From Drosophila pseudoobscura (lineage: Eukaryota > Arthropoda > Insecta > Diptera > Drosophilidae): a stretch of DNA of 64,000 nt. The notes beneath the pieces are model-generated. The model was given only the letters and a program-made list of their open reading frames with translations, had not been told where the DNA came from and ran no database searches. Within the stretch, counting starts at the first letter, position 1. Every line of letters begins with the position of its first letter. Shown here one piece after another: positions 1 through 14,743 of this stretch. The stretch spans positions 21,638,001 to 21,702,000 of the forward strand of contig NC_046679.1 of assembly GCF_009870125.1 (NCBI RefSeq), given 5' to 3'. The position numbers were made by a program, and so were the translations under genes.

Positions 1-3000
1 GCCCTCCTTCCTCTCGGCTCTCAATTTAATTTACAAAAAATAAAATATGAAATATCCTCGACATGTGTATGTTTTTTTTTTTATTGCAACATTTTCTCGT
101 TGTATATTGTATGTATAGTTGTTAAGGTCATCTGTGAACCGGGTGTGTTAAACATTTCCGTCTTGGCTTTTTGGCTCGTCACTTACACGTCGCACGTTTA
201 ATGCGAACACGCAAACAATTATAAATTTAATTATAAAATTAAAGAGGAAGAGGGTGTGTGTGTTCTCGTGTTGGTTTAGCAAAACATTACGAGGGCGGCA
301 GTAGATACAGACATATATTTTCGTGACAAGTTTAGAGCAAATTTACACGATAAATTCATTAAAAAGGTACACAAAATGTTGCAAATACTCGTAGTTCACC
401 GATTTGTAGCGCTATTGCTGCTGCTCTTGTCAGTGTGTTGCAGTTGCATGTTCAGTGGATTCAATTTAATTGTTTTGCAACATGCACACACAGAAATGAC
501 GTGGCAGGGGATGATAGTAGATTTCGGCAGGGGGTATATATTTTACAAGCTAAAAGAAACATTCTGCGGCATCCGCATAAATTATCAGTTTCCCTCTCTT
601 TGTTTTCAGCTCGTGTTCTTTCATTGTTTTTGGTAATGTTGGCTCATTTTAATTAAAATCTTTTTTGGCTGTGATAAAAGCCAAACATTAATGTACAAAA
701 ATGCATGGGCATGCCATGGCACTGGCATTCCAATTCGCATTGCTTGTTGCACATGCAAATTGAGACCCCAACCAAATTGGAACACACGGCCGGGAAATGT
801 GCTACAATTTATCTATAAATATTTGTGGCTCATTTGCAGAGAAAATTTAGAGGAGTTAGGCGGCAATATAAATGTCAAATGTTGCCCATTTATTTTATGT
901 GTGGAACAATACGTTTTATTCAAATCTCAAATTGTTCATTGCGACAGATATGAAAATATTTAATTGCCTCTGAATACTCGTATAAACTTTAGATAAGACC
1001 GTTGTGTTTTAGCATCCTTCCATAAAACTTTCGCCATATGTTTGAGCAGTGTATACTAAAAGAAACAATACCCTTACAGGGTTATGGTCCAGGCTTAGTC
1101 TAGGAAAACAATCAAAGAGCGAACATAAACCTAAAACACTCAAAGAGAAATCAAATGGAAACGCACTCAATGAGAAGCGATTTTATGACTGCAATATGCG
1201 AATGGCAACACTGGCGTGATTTGTAGCAATTTAACCATAATTCCATGCTGGAACAACAAAAAAACCTCACAAGCAAATGGAGGGAAAAAAGTTGCTAAAG
1301 CAACACACCATTATTATAAATATTTCATTAAGTTTTAAGTGCCTTCGCGGAGGAGCTAAACAATAAAAATGGGCCAGTGGGACAGGCACGGGCGACACGA
1401 GAAGCACCCGGACCCCAAGCACAACGGCGGCAATTTCCCCAACATTACTCATACGCAGCGTGGTACTGTGTTGATGCGTTGCGAACGTCGCGTCGCCAGT
1501 CAATGATTGCCTACTTGGGGGGCTACTCCTTGTCCTGGATAATGGTGCTTCTTCCTACGATCCGCTCTGTTGACTCAATAATTTTAATTGCTGTTTGGTT
1601 GGTGTGTGCCGTGGCCTGCCTCACCTCCAGTCGCTGTTTTTCCTTTTTACAATATACATTAATGTATACGCCCGCAAGAGGACCGCCCGCAGATGTTAAG
1701 TGTTTTTATTGGCTGCACAGGCTTTTAGCATAATTGAGTATAGGAAATCACATTATTGACAATTAGAAGTGTCAATAAATCCGTTTTTTATTATCATCCA
1801 ATCATCGATCAAACTCAAGCGTGACTTCTTTATATTTTGGATATTTTCAAGAGAATTATTCCATCCTCATGGTCCTACTGGGTACCACTTAGTCTGCTAC
1901 CATTACAATTATTTGCCATTATTGCCATTCAGGACAGGGCTGCCGCAGTGACTTGTTAATTTGACTGCCTCAACTTGACATTGATTTTTATTGACATTTC
2001 TGTGAGTGTCTGTCGGTCTGTGTGGCTGCCTGTCTGTTTGTGTAAGCATTTGAGAGATTGAAAACATTATTTTTTTTTCTTATTTGATTGGTGGGTCTGG
2101 TCCTGGTCTCTTTTTTGAGCTTTATCCACCTTCAAGCTCAACACGTGCATGAGCCTCAAATCCCGCATTGTCCTCCGGCAGGCATGACAGAAATATTCTC
2201 TCTGACTGATTGTTGGAGGTTCTTTCTTTGAGTTTTACATCTGTTAATTAATTTTGTGTGTGTGTTTTCCCGGAATTTCCGGTCAGGTGACTCACACACA
2301 CACAGACAGTGTACCTGCCTCCAGATGGGCATTCATTAATTAACATTTTGGACATTTGGTGGATTAGCTTTGGTGATCCGGGAGGTTATTAAGTTATGTT
2401 GGAAGCTTATCAAATGCTTGGATAAATATAGAAATATTTGTAAGCTGCTTAAAAATTTAATATCTTTTGTTTTTTCAGCTGCAAATCAATGCCATTCGTC
2501 ATCAGAAATATTCCCAGCTGCTATTGGATTCCGGATGATGCCCTCTGGCTGGGCAATGAAACAATATCCTGAAGCAATTATTTGTATATTTATTGAAATT
2601 ACATTTACCTCAATGCCATTTCATTTTCGTGTGCTGTGCTGCCTGTTATTTTTTTTCCATTCCCATTCCCATTTTAATTTTTTTTTTTTTTCATATCACT
2701 TTATTTATTTTGTTTGAGTTTTTTTTCTCTTAATATTTTTGTGCTGCTTTATTGCGTGGGCTGTAAAATTATAAAGGCAACAAGAGAGCGGCATGAACAG
2801 ACATTCTCTGGCAAACACATCTCATCAGGATTCTTTTGATTTCTTTGCCACACTTCAATACGCATTCGTGGCAGGGCAAATAAAAACGGGACAGAAAAGG
2901 AACCGAGAGCAGCATGGGGCAGGAAAAACTGGTGGAAAGCAATGAAAATGCTGCAGCAACAAAAAGGAAACGAATGACGAATGAATAAACGCATGACAGC

Positions 3001-6000
3001 CTGACACACTGCCCTCATGCCACACTCCATGCCCCAATCTGTGTGTGTGTCGGTCTGTCTGTCTGTCGCTGAGAGGGGCAGCAGCAGGAGGGGCAGCATC
3101 GAGAGAAGTGTGACGGCCCAAGCCAAACACGTTTGACTGGCATGAATGACAAGAAAATCGTTACGTACGTACCCATGCTGACATTAATTGAGGCTGATAC
3201 ATAAAGAGTAATACATAATAATAATAAAGCAGAAGGACCCACCGCCGCAATACCGGTAGTATGTGTGCCAAGAGGGAATCCAACTGGTGTACCAGTAACT
3301 TCAAAAGTTGTATTCAAGCAACTAAAAAGAAGAATACTACTCGACTATAGGATAATTTATACTCAGGGATTTTTCTTTTGAAAAATAGGTAAAATGAGTA
3401 TTTTATCTAATAATACGTACGTATACGTACAGGTCCAACTCTTTTAAATTTAGTTGATATAGGAACTAAAGAAACTGTTGAAAATCAAGGAAAAATTTAG
3501 ACCTGTAGGGCTTCTAGAATAGAATGTATTTATATTTGTTAACGTCTTCAAAGCTTCCTCCTTTAAACGAATTGAACAAATCCTTCCCACTCTACAAAAT
3601 ACCCCGGGTATTCAAATTGAAGCGAAACATTTCAAGAGTTGGGAACTGCACTCCTTTGGCTTTGGCTTTAACCGTAAGCTGCCACGTAATGAAGTACTCT
3701 GGTAATGCTATGTAGATTGTGCAGCAATGCCACGTGATGACGATGATGAGGCTGCGACCAGAGCTGCAGGTGATTAGAAGTGTATAGAGCATAGCAGCCG
3801 GCTGTTGGGGTTCACCATCAAATCAAGTATGGCTTGATTTAACCTTTCAACCATAAAGTGCACTACAGTGCATTGGCAAAAGGGGAGTTTTTGTGACTTT
3901 ATTTCGGCAAGCATTTCCATGAAGCATAAAGCCCTACGTGACTTGGCCTTAGAGGTGTACAGAGTGAAACTTTCTTTGATGTGGATTGAAATATGCAAGC
4001 TTGGCCATATCGTATTTATTTTATATTCCAGTTTATTTAGTGCTTCATAGCATGCATATTTATTTCCGCACAACCATCTTGACCGTAAAGCCATAAAATG
4101 TACGAAAAAGTACCATTATGCTACATAACATACATACATACACCTCTCAAAAAATATTCAATGATGCCGAGAAAGTTTTTTCCGGATATGAAAAGCTTAT
4201 ATATTTATCTGAAATATTAAATACTTATATACAAGAACAAGTTCGTTAACCAAATGACCAGCTGGAAGACTATTCGCCAACCGAAATGGTAACTGGCCGT
4301 AGGTACACCCACACACACACTCTGTCTCTCACATAGTCTCGCACTGCCATAAGGCGAGATTCAATCGATCGGAAAAGTTTTCCCCCGGAACCGGAAAGCC
4401 AATTGCTAAAAATAAGACAATGAGAATGCCAGGCCAGGGTGAAAATAAAACCCAATCGTTTGCTGATGGCCACTTTGTAGTGTGTAATTACGGACTGGAA
4501 TTAAAATTCGTTCGATCCACATAAACACAAACGCATACGGATACACACGGACGGAGGATGACGCCTACGAAACGGAATAAAAAATAAAGAATGAAACTGA
4601 AGAATTTTCCCTTTTCTTGCAGCAGAGCTGCCAGGTAATGGCTGCGTGCCTGTGTGTATGGGGGAAATTGGAACCAATAACCCTCCAATCCACCGAATTC
4701 CCGGGTACTTCACTTAAATTTAATATATTTTCATTCGACTGCCGGCGAAGAAAAAACAACCTCACAAAAAACAAACAGTGAGCGAAATTAAAAATTCAAT
4801 ATCCTGTACAAGCAGAAAGGAAAATTATAAATAAGTATTTATTGTAATTATTGCATTTTATGTCTCTCTGGCCGACATTTGCGCGATAAGCAGGCCGGAG
4901 GAACCAGCGCAGCTGCTGTCCTTTAACACAGTCGCTGGCCCCAGTCCCAATCCCCTACCGCAGTGAGGGCCTACTTTACTTTCATTTTATTCATGGCTAC
5001 GTTTTGTTTTCCCAAGTGTTAAATTTTTTACGTTTATTGTTCGAGATTTTCCAGCAGCAGTCACCAGCTGCAGCCGACTCTCCTTCCACCGTCCACCATC
5101 CCACTTGAAATTAATTTTTAACTTCCGTCTATATTTCTTCTTCTCGCTGGCCACCTTACTCCGCTGGCCCTCTCATTTGCTTTGTTTTCCCTTCTTATCG
5201 TACATTTTCTTTTTGCTGTTTTCTCAGTACTGTGGCACGTCATTTTTGGCTCATTTGCCACACGCCATTTGGCGGCTGCCTTCCGGCCTAATGAGGAACA
5301 TGCATCAAAATTAGTTGGGAGCCCAGGCGTCATAAACATAAAAAAATGAGCCTGGCTCCCCTTTGTTTCCATGGAGTGGAGCGGGCCAGAGTGCATTTGC
5401 CAGGACGCAGCAGCAGAGTAACTAAAATAAATAAATAAATAATTGTGATAAGCCATGATTCTGCTGTTTCGAGGCAAGACCCATTATCAAGGATTTGTGA
5501 AGGAAATTTACTTTTCTGATTGACCAGATTTATAACGTGTATATTTTTGTATAATATTTATGGGAACAAAGTTTATGGAGTCTTGAAAAGATGAAATAAA
5601 TTAGTCACGTATTGATTAACTTTTAGATTTAATTACTATTTTGTATTCGATTAATGTTACTATCTTAAATGCTAAAATAAAATTCTTCATGAACTTACTT
5701 ACAATCCCTAAATGTATTTAATATATTTTAAAAATATTAATTAAAAAAAGGTAATTTTCCATTTAAAGTCTTCAGTTTACATTTATCGGTATAGTTTTAA
5801 AGACCAACCAGTGCCTGAAACCCAGAACCGACCTCAAATTATTATTAGCCAGAATCCAAAGGGCATATGAAACCTTAAATAAACGTTCCCAACAACTGTT
5901 GGTGGTGCTCTTTTACGCTGTCCAACCGCTGCGCTGTGTCACCTAAATCCCCTTAAAATTTTCGGCCAACTTTCAAAAATGTTTGGCCACATTTATGGCT

Positions 6001-7102
6001 ACCACTGTTTTTGTTTTTATTGCTGGGGCATGCCTCTGTGCGGAATGGTTATGGCAGGAATACGGCCGCGGCGAGTGGCATGTGGGCTGGCTAACTGGAA
6101 AAGTCGGCAATGCGTGAAAACTACTATTCAAATACCACGCCCACGCCTACGCCTATGCCACCATCCAGAACCACATATGCATAGAAGGGAGAATTTTCCG
6201 ATTCCCATTTGGAGTCCGCTTTCCCTGTGGCTCATGAGGCATGGACAGGGTAAGGCATGAAATTTTTAATCCTTTTGCTGAAGCAATAATATAGCATCCC
6301 TCTCTCTCTCTGCTTCTGTATGTGTTTGTACTAGTATAAATTAAACAGCAGGGCCTTAACCATACACACACACACACATACACACACTCTGATTCGAATA
6401 GGGAAAGTTTTTTGCTAAATCCTTTATGAAAAGTTTTGCCTTTTATGAGTTTCACAGTCAACCAAAGAGCAGAACCCGAAATCTCCGTGCATGTGTGTGT
6501 GTGTGTGTGTGTGTGGGAAGGTCGTTTATTGTAAAAGCTAATTAAGTCATTATCAATTGCATGAGTGAGCGAAAGCTAAGGCTAAGGGGAGTATGTATAA
6601 AGTTATGCCCGCTTTTCCCGGGTAACTGTCTCAAAATCCCCCACTGTCACACCCACACATCCTTTGTCTTTGAGGAGCTTAAAGGATCTTGAGGCAAGTC
6701 TTTGTCAAACATCAATGATATACATGTTGTCGTTCTGACTAATTTTTTCCACTCTGTTTTCCCAGGCATATTAATCAATTAGTGACCTTCAGTCCACTCT
6801 GCGCCCCACATGGCACAGCCTGCTTTCGAGAAACAGAACCATAACCATAGCCACTAGAGCCCCAGACCTGGCAAAAGGTTAAAAGTGCCAGGGCAACATT
6901 GTCGTATAGTTGTCGATGGTACGTCGTTAATAGAGCTGGCTGCCACGAAGAGAGAGCGGCACGATGAGAGAGAGAGCAAGCTTTTTCGAAGGACCGACCC
7001 ACTGGAAGTTCGAAACGAGAGAGGCAGGCTCTTATGCTAAGAGAGCTTTGTGGGGTAAAAGTTCTCTTGCTTGCGAGGCTTTCACCTCTATTTGCTTTAC
7101 AG
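1..7102. other. non-coding DNA, no supported gene
   Basis: I find no frame with convincing protein character or paired splice sites in this block. It is AT-rich with many homopolymer and dinucleotide runs, such as a TG run at 6492-6514 and CT runs near 6300-6311. A short hairpin-like motif around 1068-1086 (ATACCC, a short spacer, then GGGTTAT) resembles ends of degraded Drosophila transposons but is too short to assign. The longer open frames here cross low-complexity sequence. The block is probably intronic or intergenic. Confidence 0.6.
6492..6514. repeat. (TG)n microsatellite
   Basis: About 23 bp of uninterrupted TG dinucleotides. Shorter CA/TG tracts recur throughout the window, for example near 6364-6386, 12135-12149, 25407-25424, 43817-43831 and 57267-57281. 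Confidence 0.9.
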
Positions 7103-7172
7103 ACGTCAGAATTAGAAATTATAATTGCCGCACATTATTCAAATCGTATACATGACCTACACCCACGCTCAG
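7103..7172 (+). other. candidate internal exon, 70 nt
   Basis: A strong acceptor (pyrimidine-rich tract ending TTTGCTTTACAG) precedes 70 nt that are open in one frame, starting TSELEIIIAAHYSN and ending in HPRS with one spare base. A strong donor, CAG followed by GTGAGC, comes right after. The other two frames contain stops. If real, it is an internal exon of a long plus-strand gene whose other exons I cannot see. I do not recognise the peptide. Acceptor-donor pairs this close can arise by chance in 64 kb, so confidence is low. Confidence 0.22.
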
Positions 7173-10100
7173 GTGAGCTTTGGGGAGAAACAACAACGAC
7201 GCACTCGAAACGGATTGAATTTGAAATGCCTTTCCATTTGGCCTTTGCTACGAATATGCTCAGTACTACTTCTGGCTCTGATTGTTGCTTCATTGATTTG
7301 GTACGAGTATATGGTATATATCGGCATCGGTTCTGCCCACGCACACGCCCACGTCCACGCCCACGACTGACATTGTGCTATTGCACTTGACAACCGCAGC
7401 GAGGCTGCCTGCATATTTTAGCACTTGACCTTTGCTGCATTCCATTCCACTCCAGCCTCAGAAGCAGACTCAGAATCAGCCTCGGCAAGAAAAGTTTTCT
7501 ACATTTTCATTTCCATTTTTGTTTTACTTTAAATGATTTTCCCCCCTGTGCTGTACCAACTTTAAATGGCCCGGTTCAACGGTTAGACAGCTGTCAGTTG
7601 GATTTCATTTGTTCGGTTGCCTTCCTTCCACCTGCCCATCAGCCTTGAGGTTGAGGCAGGTTGAAATTCAGCTCGGATGAGGGCCAGAGCAGGAATCTGT
7701 AAAAATCCCATGTCTATAAGGAAACAGTGCAACTTCGAATGGTTGAAAAAGGTGAAAAAAGATGCCTGCCCATGCCATGAACTTGGGAAGATATCATAAA
7801 AAGGAATACAGAGAGCTTTCTCGAAGGAAAAATATTCGTAAAAGGAAAACACAGTTAAATCGATACACTAATAATTGAGCATTTAGCTTCATTCTTCCTA
7901 AAACTCTATACAGAAGTAAAACCTAATCAATTCAATTATTTTTGTATTTAATAGTCGCATAATTTGATGGGAAACTGTGGTTCGATGGAACGATGTTCTA
8001 CTGTATAGTTGACTGTCAGTGAATGGTTCCTACGGTCCTGGCTTTGATCTCTGAAACGAACAAAGTACAGAACTTTCTCATGGCTTACAATTTATGATAA
8101 TTAACGATGTTGAGTAAAATTTATCATACATATACCGTATACCCAAACTGGCCCAAAGTTCTGGCCTCTCTCTTTTCTCTTTCTCTGCCTCGGTCTCTGT
8201 CTACGTTCCTTTGACACTTATTAACGATCTGGTGGAGTCTCTTTATGCCGACTGTGAACTCTCTGTGGCATAGTTCTTCAGCTCTCGGAAAGTTTTTGTC
8301 AGCCCTCTGCCTCTGCCTGGCCATCAAAGTTTTTTCACATCAAACACATCCTAAATCATGCATGGAAGCTGAGGGTTATTCCCCAGTCAGCCAGTCTCCA
8401 CCCCATATATGAGCTGTGCTGTGCTTTCTGTGGGTAAACTAATCAACACTGAACGGAAACCCTTCCTCGCCCTTTAGTTTATGCCCAACTTTAGCACTAA
8501 AAATCTTAAGTGAAAGTTTAAAAAGTTTCTCTTTCTTTGTCTTAGTGACGTTTCCCTCATATACTCGTAAGTGGAAAACTCATTAGGGAATTTCACAGCA
8601 ACAGCATTCTTAACATATTTCAGACACAGATGATACTCCGCCCCCATCCTGCCTTTTGCCTCTTACCACACATGTGACCACAAAAATGAGGCGTCAACCG
8701 CAAATGCTGCGCCGGCATGCAAATTATGCGTAGTTAATGTGGCACGGTCCCCAGCCTCCAGCCCCCACTCACCATTCCGCATGCGTTTTGGTTAATTTTC
8801 ATCTTTAAGACACCCAATGCTGCGGTCGAGGCTGAGGTCCTTTGAGCCATGGTGGGAGGTATAGCCGGCGGAACGAATGGAGAGTAAAAAGCATTCCATG
8901 TGGCCCGGCCGCACGGACCACAAAATGCCTTCAACAGGATGTGTATCAACTGCAGCGTAGCCTGGGCCTACCCCAGAGTCCGAGGCAGTCAGTTGGACAG
9001 TCGTCAGGGAGTGGGTTATTCAGTCGGTTGATGTTGAAATACTTTCCCCACACAGACAGGCATTCCTCCAGGAGGGAAAGAGCCTTCACTTAACTCTTTA
9101 AACATCCAGTGAAAATAAGGAATGTGAGGGAAATTTGTTTGTTTGTGCAGAGAGCCCAAGGAAATCTTTACGTTTCTGTTTTTAATAATGGCTAATATCA
9201 GACCTTTTTATGTGAAATATTTATAAATAAAATACAGTTTTAGATATTAGCAATCGTACGGTTTGAGATTTATAGAATCTAAGACGTTTATTCCTGTATG
9301 AACTCTGTCCTTGGAGTAACGAAATCAGACAAATTTAAATCAATTCTTTAATGCTGTCCCCTCCTATAGCCAAATGTCCTGAGAGCTTTTGATATCCATG
9401 GCTGCCAAATCCAATCAAATCTTAGCCATTAAGCCACTCCGACAGCTACTACGAATAGCATTTGGGTTGAGATTCAATATGGAAAAACCGAAATATTCCA
9501 TTAACCCGAAACCAGAGCCCCTGAAATCAGTTCAGTTCAGTACGGTTCGGTTTGATTCAAGTGTCTGCAACACATAAAACTGTAAAATGATAATCAAAAT
9601 TGCACATTTTAATATTTTTTATTGTAAATTAAAACAATAAACATTCAAAAACTTTGGCCCTTATCCCCGACCCACAACATAGGAGCTCTAAGTGGTTTGG
9701 TTCGTTGTTTGTTGGCCATATCAATGGGCCATCTGTTTTCATTGTTATGGGGCAGACACACGCATGCTTCAAGGACGAGGACATTCTGTTCCAAATGCAT
9801 CCCCATGCCACCACCCTCTCATGCTGTCTAAGTCAATAACGGCTGAGGGAAAGGGGTGGAATGGTCGTGTGCGAGGAGACAGACATATCAAACCGCTTTA
9901 CGTTTGACAAATTTAATTTGATTTTGTGTGAAGTTTATTGGCAAAACGTTTTGGCCAAAAGGGGGGTTGAACAAAGCGCCTAAACGTGCGTGTAACTCGA
10001 CTCCACACACCCATCCTTACACCCTCTGCTGCTGTCAGTTGATAAATGTCATTTGGCTCTGACCAAATGAAAATTAATTTAAATGCAACATTTGTCATAA

Positions 10101-13100
10101 AAAAGACTTGGCTAATTCCAATCAAATATTTATGATAACATTTTTGTGGGTATACAAATCAGTTTTACATAATTTGTACCACATTTGCTTAACGCATTGA
10201 CGCGGGGCGTCAAAGTAAATACCAGAATTTCATTTGAAATCGAATAATCTTTTGGGGTAGTCAAAGGTCATTTGTAGAGCCCGAAAGTATTTACATAAAT
10301 TAAAATTATTCGGTCATTCTTATATTGGAACAGATTTCAGGCGGCACATCCCTATCATCGCATGGTGGTGAACCACTTTAGCAGACCGCAAAACTGAGCA
10401 AACATCGAGCAAAACCGAGAGCCCTGTTCCCTGTTCCTGTTCCATGTTTCATGGTCTGAGGTCTGGGGTCTGGCTGAGGCGGTGTCAAATGTCAAAATGA
10501 CAAATGTCAGAGCTTTAGGCAGCTAAAAATAATTGATGTACGCAGAGCAGAGTTTTCCGGCCTGCTAAAAATACTCCTATACGAAATATGCGGCGAAATG
10601 TTTTTAATTGCAACATTAATGAAATGTGGCAGCAGCAGGATCCTCATGGCAACAAAAAGCTTTTTGGTATTGATTTAAATTAAAATTTTGCAATCCATTT
10701 GTGAATAATTACCAAAGGAGTGAGATGCTGCTCTCGATAAGTTTTCTCTCCTTTGATTGCTATCCATCAATGGGGGGGGGGGAAACGAATGGTCAGTGCA
10801 ATTAAAATCCTTGAGTTTTTCTTAAGTTTCTTAAGAGTTTTCTCGTTGGACACTCGATTGTATCGCTCATTGGATTTACGAGTATTGTCGAATGAGATAA
10901 AAGCCATAAAATGTACAAAGGAAGAACCCGAATAAAGTGCAACAAATGCTCGAAATTTAATTTTTTCTTTTCAGCAATTTCCCACCTCTTGTGGGGGCTT
11001 GTGGAGGTTAAGCACGCCTTGGTTACAAATTAAAAATTTGTCGTTTCAGTCGAATTTTCGGCACAAGAGTCAGCAGGAAGTCAGTCGAGCAGTCAGGCAG
11101 TGTGCCGCCCCGTGTCCTTGTAGCTGTAAATAAAATAGCCACAGTGGGGGCAAAAAGCCAATGCCCAGTCCACTGAACCAAAAACATATAAGGCAACTTC
11201 GTTGTCGATGTCGATGTTGATGTTGCCCTTTTTTTTGGTTTGTTTGCTTTGGTTTCTCCTCTTTTTTTTCGCCCTCTCCCCTGTTTTTATTCTCTTTGCT
11301 CATTTAGGCTCTTTTGTGTTGAAGTTGAGGGATCCAGGAAAGACAGTGTGAGAGGGGGAATGGTACATATATACATACATGTGTATATAAATACAATAAA
11401 AAATTAATACAACGCGCAATTATGAGCAACAAGCAAGAATGGGGAGAGGTCTACTCGAGCAAGTGCCGTGGTGCCCCAGGGCAATGTTGCAACATGGGCG
11501 CCAGAATCGTCAATTACTGCGGGCAGAGACATAACCGGACTGTGGTGTGTTGGTGGAAACTGTGCCACTAGTTCCAGTAAATATATTTGCACAGCTCTGA
11601 ATGATCCAGATGTTAGTAAAATTAATAAGAATATTATAAAATACTGCTTTAGAAGCTCAAGCGAATAGCCATTACTGCTAATCGAATAAACTGAGGTTTT
11701 TTCATAAATACTCTTAGCTCTATAATGTTGAATTTTACCTTAAACGTTTTAATAGAATTTGTTAAATATTTGATTAAAATTTGCCCTCTTAGGAATTTCA
11801 AAGTACAATTCCTAGAGCAGTCTCCACATATCAGCCGGACTTTAGCAGCACATTGGACCCTTCTTTCATTGTCGTTATCGCTGCCATTTGGGCTTCACAT
11901 TTTGGCACATTGTTGGCTTTTAAGACATTTATTTAATTGCCAGATGCCTGGGGGTACAGGAAGTACAGTGCGGAAAGGGGGCAACAACTGGCCAGACCAG
12001 ACCGGGAAAAGAAACAGCACCAGAAACAGGACCAGAAACAGGACGAGAACCAGTGAAAAGCAACAAAAAAATACAAGCATATTAAATGCGACAATGGCGC
12101 CGACCGGAAGTAAAAATTATGTTGAAACTTTCTTTGTGTGTGTGTGTGTAAGCATGATAGTGTGTCTGTGTGTCTACGTTTGTGGGGCGGTCATCATGAT
12201 GTTACCAGGGCTTTGTTTCGGTTGTGTGTCCTCTGTTCTGCGGTTCATAAAAAGTCAATAAAGCGAGTTTATTTGTTGGAGTATGTCAACATCATTTCTG
12301 TTGAAAAGTCATTAAATCAAACCCAAAGGGGGCCCGTCCAGTCTGCTTGTCCAGCCATTACAAAATGTGAAATATAAAAAACCATAAAGTTGAAAATTTG
12401 TTTATGCAAATAGTTAATGGATAAATGCTGTAAAGAAAGGTGTAGGGTAGAATTAGGTCATCTGATTGGGGATGGGATGGATGGGTAATAGATTTTGGTG
12501 TTTGGGGAAATCTCTAAGCTGTCGAAATATTTTCTTTTCAATTGCCTTTTGGCGTTTGCCAACTTTTCAAAGCCTCAATCTGCTGCCAAATTTTATTTGC
12601 AAATTAATTCCATTGCAATGCCAGGATCGATTTGCTTGAAGAAAAAAGGAGGCATCGTAAATCTCACGCATAAAAATAAAGTAAAATGCCAAAAGACGGA
12701 GACATTTAGCAATTTAAAAGTGGAATAAATCACGTAATCCTTCATCTTGATGAAAGTGAGAGCAGAAAAGGACTCGTGCGCTCTTTGGAGCAGTCGACCC
12801 ACTCCCTGCCTGCCTAATGTATTGTGTAAATTGAGCGCAAAACTTTAGGGCTTTCTGAGAAATGGCGGCATTATTAAAGTCAGAGGGGTACCCAGCAGAG
12901 AACTGCTTGCTGCTCCTTTATTTCATATTTTTTCCGCCCTTTTGTTGTCCATTAGCAATTTAGAATTTGCCAACCAGAAGGTTGCACAGGTGCTGTGGCA
13001 GTGGCAGTGGCAGGTTCAGGCAGTGGCAGCGGATTTTTCGTGCCAAATGCTGCTGCTCCTGGTGGAAAATGCGCAAAATTTTTCAACTATGAAGCGGCTT

Positions 13101-14735
13101 TGCCAGCGGCTCAATTGAAAGAGAGAGAGAGAGTGCGGTGGAGGTAGAGAGGGATAGATTGAGAGTGGGTGGGTGCTGGCAGGAGGAGAGACCTTTCCCT
13201 TGGCCAATGCGCCTGTCTGCATGCAAATATTTATGCATAAAGTTGGCTCTGTGCTCATTTTTTCCCTACCGTATTTGTTGGCGCGGCTTCCACGCCCCCG
13301 ATGTCCCATTCTCCAGCCATGAGAGAATGGCCGTCGCCTCGTCTAGGCCATGTTTGTGGCTTTTGGTATTGTTTGCCAGCTGACAACAGTCGGCAAAAGT
13401 TTATGGCACCAGCGCTTCGGTGCGGCTGCCTCTGCCTCAGCCTTTAACTGTGCCTCAGATTCAGTTTCAGCTTTTGCCGGGCCCATAAATCATCTGTCTC
13501 TCCTTCATGCTGCCTGCTCTGTGGCAAGTTGGTTAACATGCCGCCGACTGCAAGCTTAGACAACTCTTACAATGCAATTCTTGGGTCCTCCCGGAGGCGT
13601 AGCCGATGGGTGCCCAAAATGCAATGCATGCAAATGTAAAACTGATTTGTTGTGACGCATCTACAACAGACTGCAGAGAGATACCGAGGCCCGGCAAAAT
13701 GCCTCACCCACCCAGAGGCTGCACTCCATCAAATGGGTGCCACACAATGCCCAGGTCAATCCTCCGGACCAGCCCACGTCCGTAACGTGCAGCCAGGCCA
13801 GCAAACATTTGCGAAATTTTGTCAATTTGTGTCCGACAGTTAACCCATTGATGATGGGTGGGTGTAAATCCACACGGTCAAAGATTGAGGTGGAATTCAG
13901 GTGCAGCAGTGAATTCAGTAATAAGCTATCTATTTAATTCTACCAATATTCCTGATATCATTCGATCTGTTTTAAATATCTCAAACAATTGTCGTTACAA
14001 TTTCTATTTTAATCCCATTTTACCTAATTCAATTTGTTGGCCAGCATTAACTACAAACATCAAAACCCGCTCCCCCAGTGAGTCATGGGTTAAGCCCCAT
14101 CCGTGAGTGTCAGCAACTTGTAGCCAGGGCCAAGTCCTCTGCTCTGTCTATGTATGCGTGCATCTGTGTGTCCTATGCTTTTGCAATAGTGTGTGTGTGT
14201 GACCCATGTGCGATTATCATCACGTAGCTGGAGCATTGCATTCATTCCACATGCCTCGCCGTGTGCCACTCGCCACACAAATTGCTGCTGCTGCTGCCAC
14301 AGTTTTTGCTGGTGCTGCTGCTGTTGCTGATGTTGCACCTCCTGCACTTTGTTATTGTCCTTCACAATTGACAGCTGTGCCCCGGCCCCAACCTCGGCCT
14401 AGGCCATGCCCTCAGACAGCATTCTGTAATGCCCGGGCATCATGTGAGATGAATCCTTTCTTTTCCGACTCTGGTTTTGCACCAAAAGTTGGTAATGCAT
14501 CTAGGTACAAGAGATCCAGCAGAGAATACTTGATCTTCTCACTTCTTTCTCATTGCATTTATTAATTGCAATTTAATCACTTAATTTTGTGTGTTTCTGA
14601 CAGAACGTTTCATTTTCGTTATTAGGTGCTGCCTTTTCGCAAGATGTCGTCGATATATTTCATTTTCATACGTCGTCTTAAACGCACAATTTAGTGCTGT
14701 TAAGCGCAAAAACGCCTCGTTGTGTGGCACAGAGA
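7173..14735. other. non-coding DNA, no supported gene
   Basis: This block shows simple-sequence structure but no supported gene. It holds a G11 tract at 10772-10782, imperfect repeats based on CCAGAAACAGGA at about 12009-12056, GGCAGT repeats near 13000-13025, and a (GA)n tract at 13121-13133. The 178-residue open frame at 11725-12261 runs through these repeats and through a TG tract, and I do not regard it as a gene. A minus-strand ATG at 8850 in a fair start context leads through 26 codons to a GTGAGT donor at 8772. That could be a first coding exon, but nothing confirms it. Confidence 0.55.
13121..13133. repeat. (GA)n tract
   Basis: Uninterrupted GAGAGA. Similar tracts lie at 6966-6977, 23656-23668, 26171-26183 and 34962-34979, and as CT at 30203-30221 and 30241-30255. 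In flies such tracts bind GAGA factor and CLAMP. On an X-linked chromosome they can act as MSL recognition elements. The sequence alone does not say which chromosome this is. Confidence 0.85.
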
Positions 14736-14743
14736 TTTTGTTG

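Noticed and set aside
11725..12261. Open frame of 178 codons, plus strand
   Set aside because: Its middle is an imperfect CCAGAAACAGGA repeat read as Thr-Arg-Asn and its end is a TG run read as Val-Cys, with no protein-like core.
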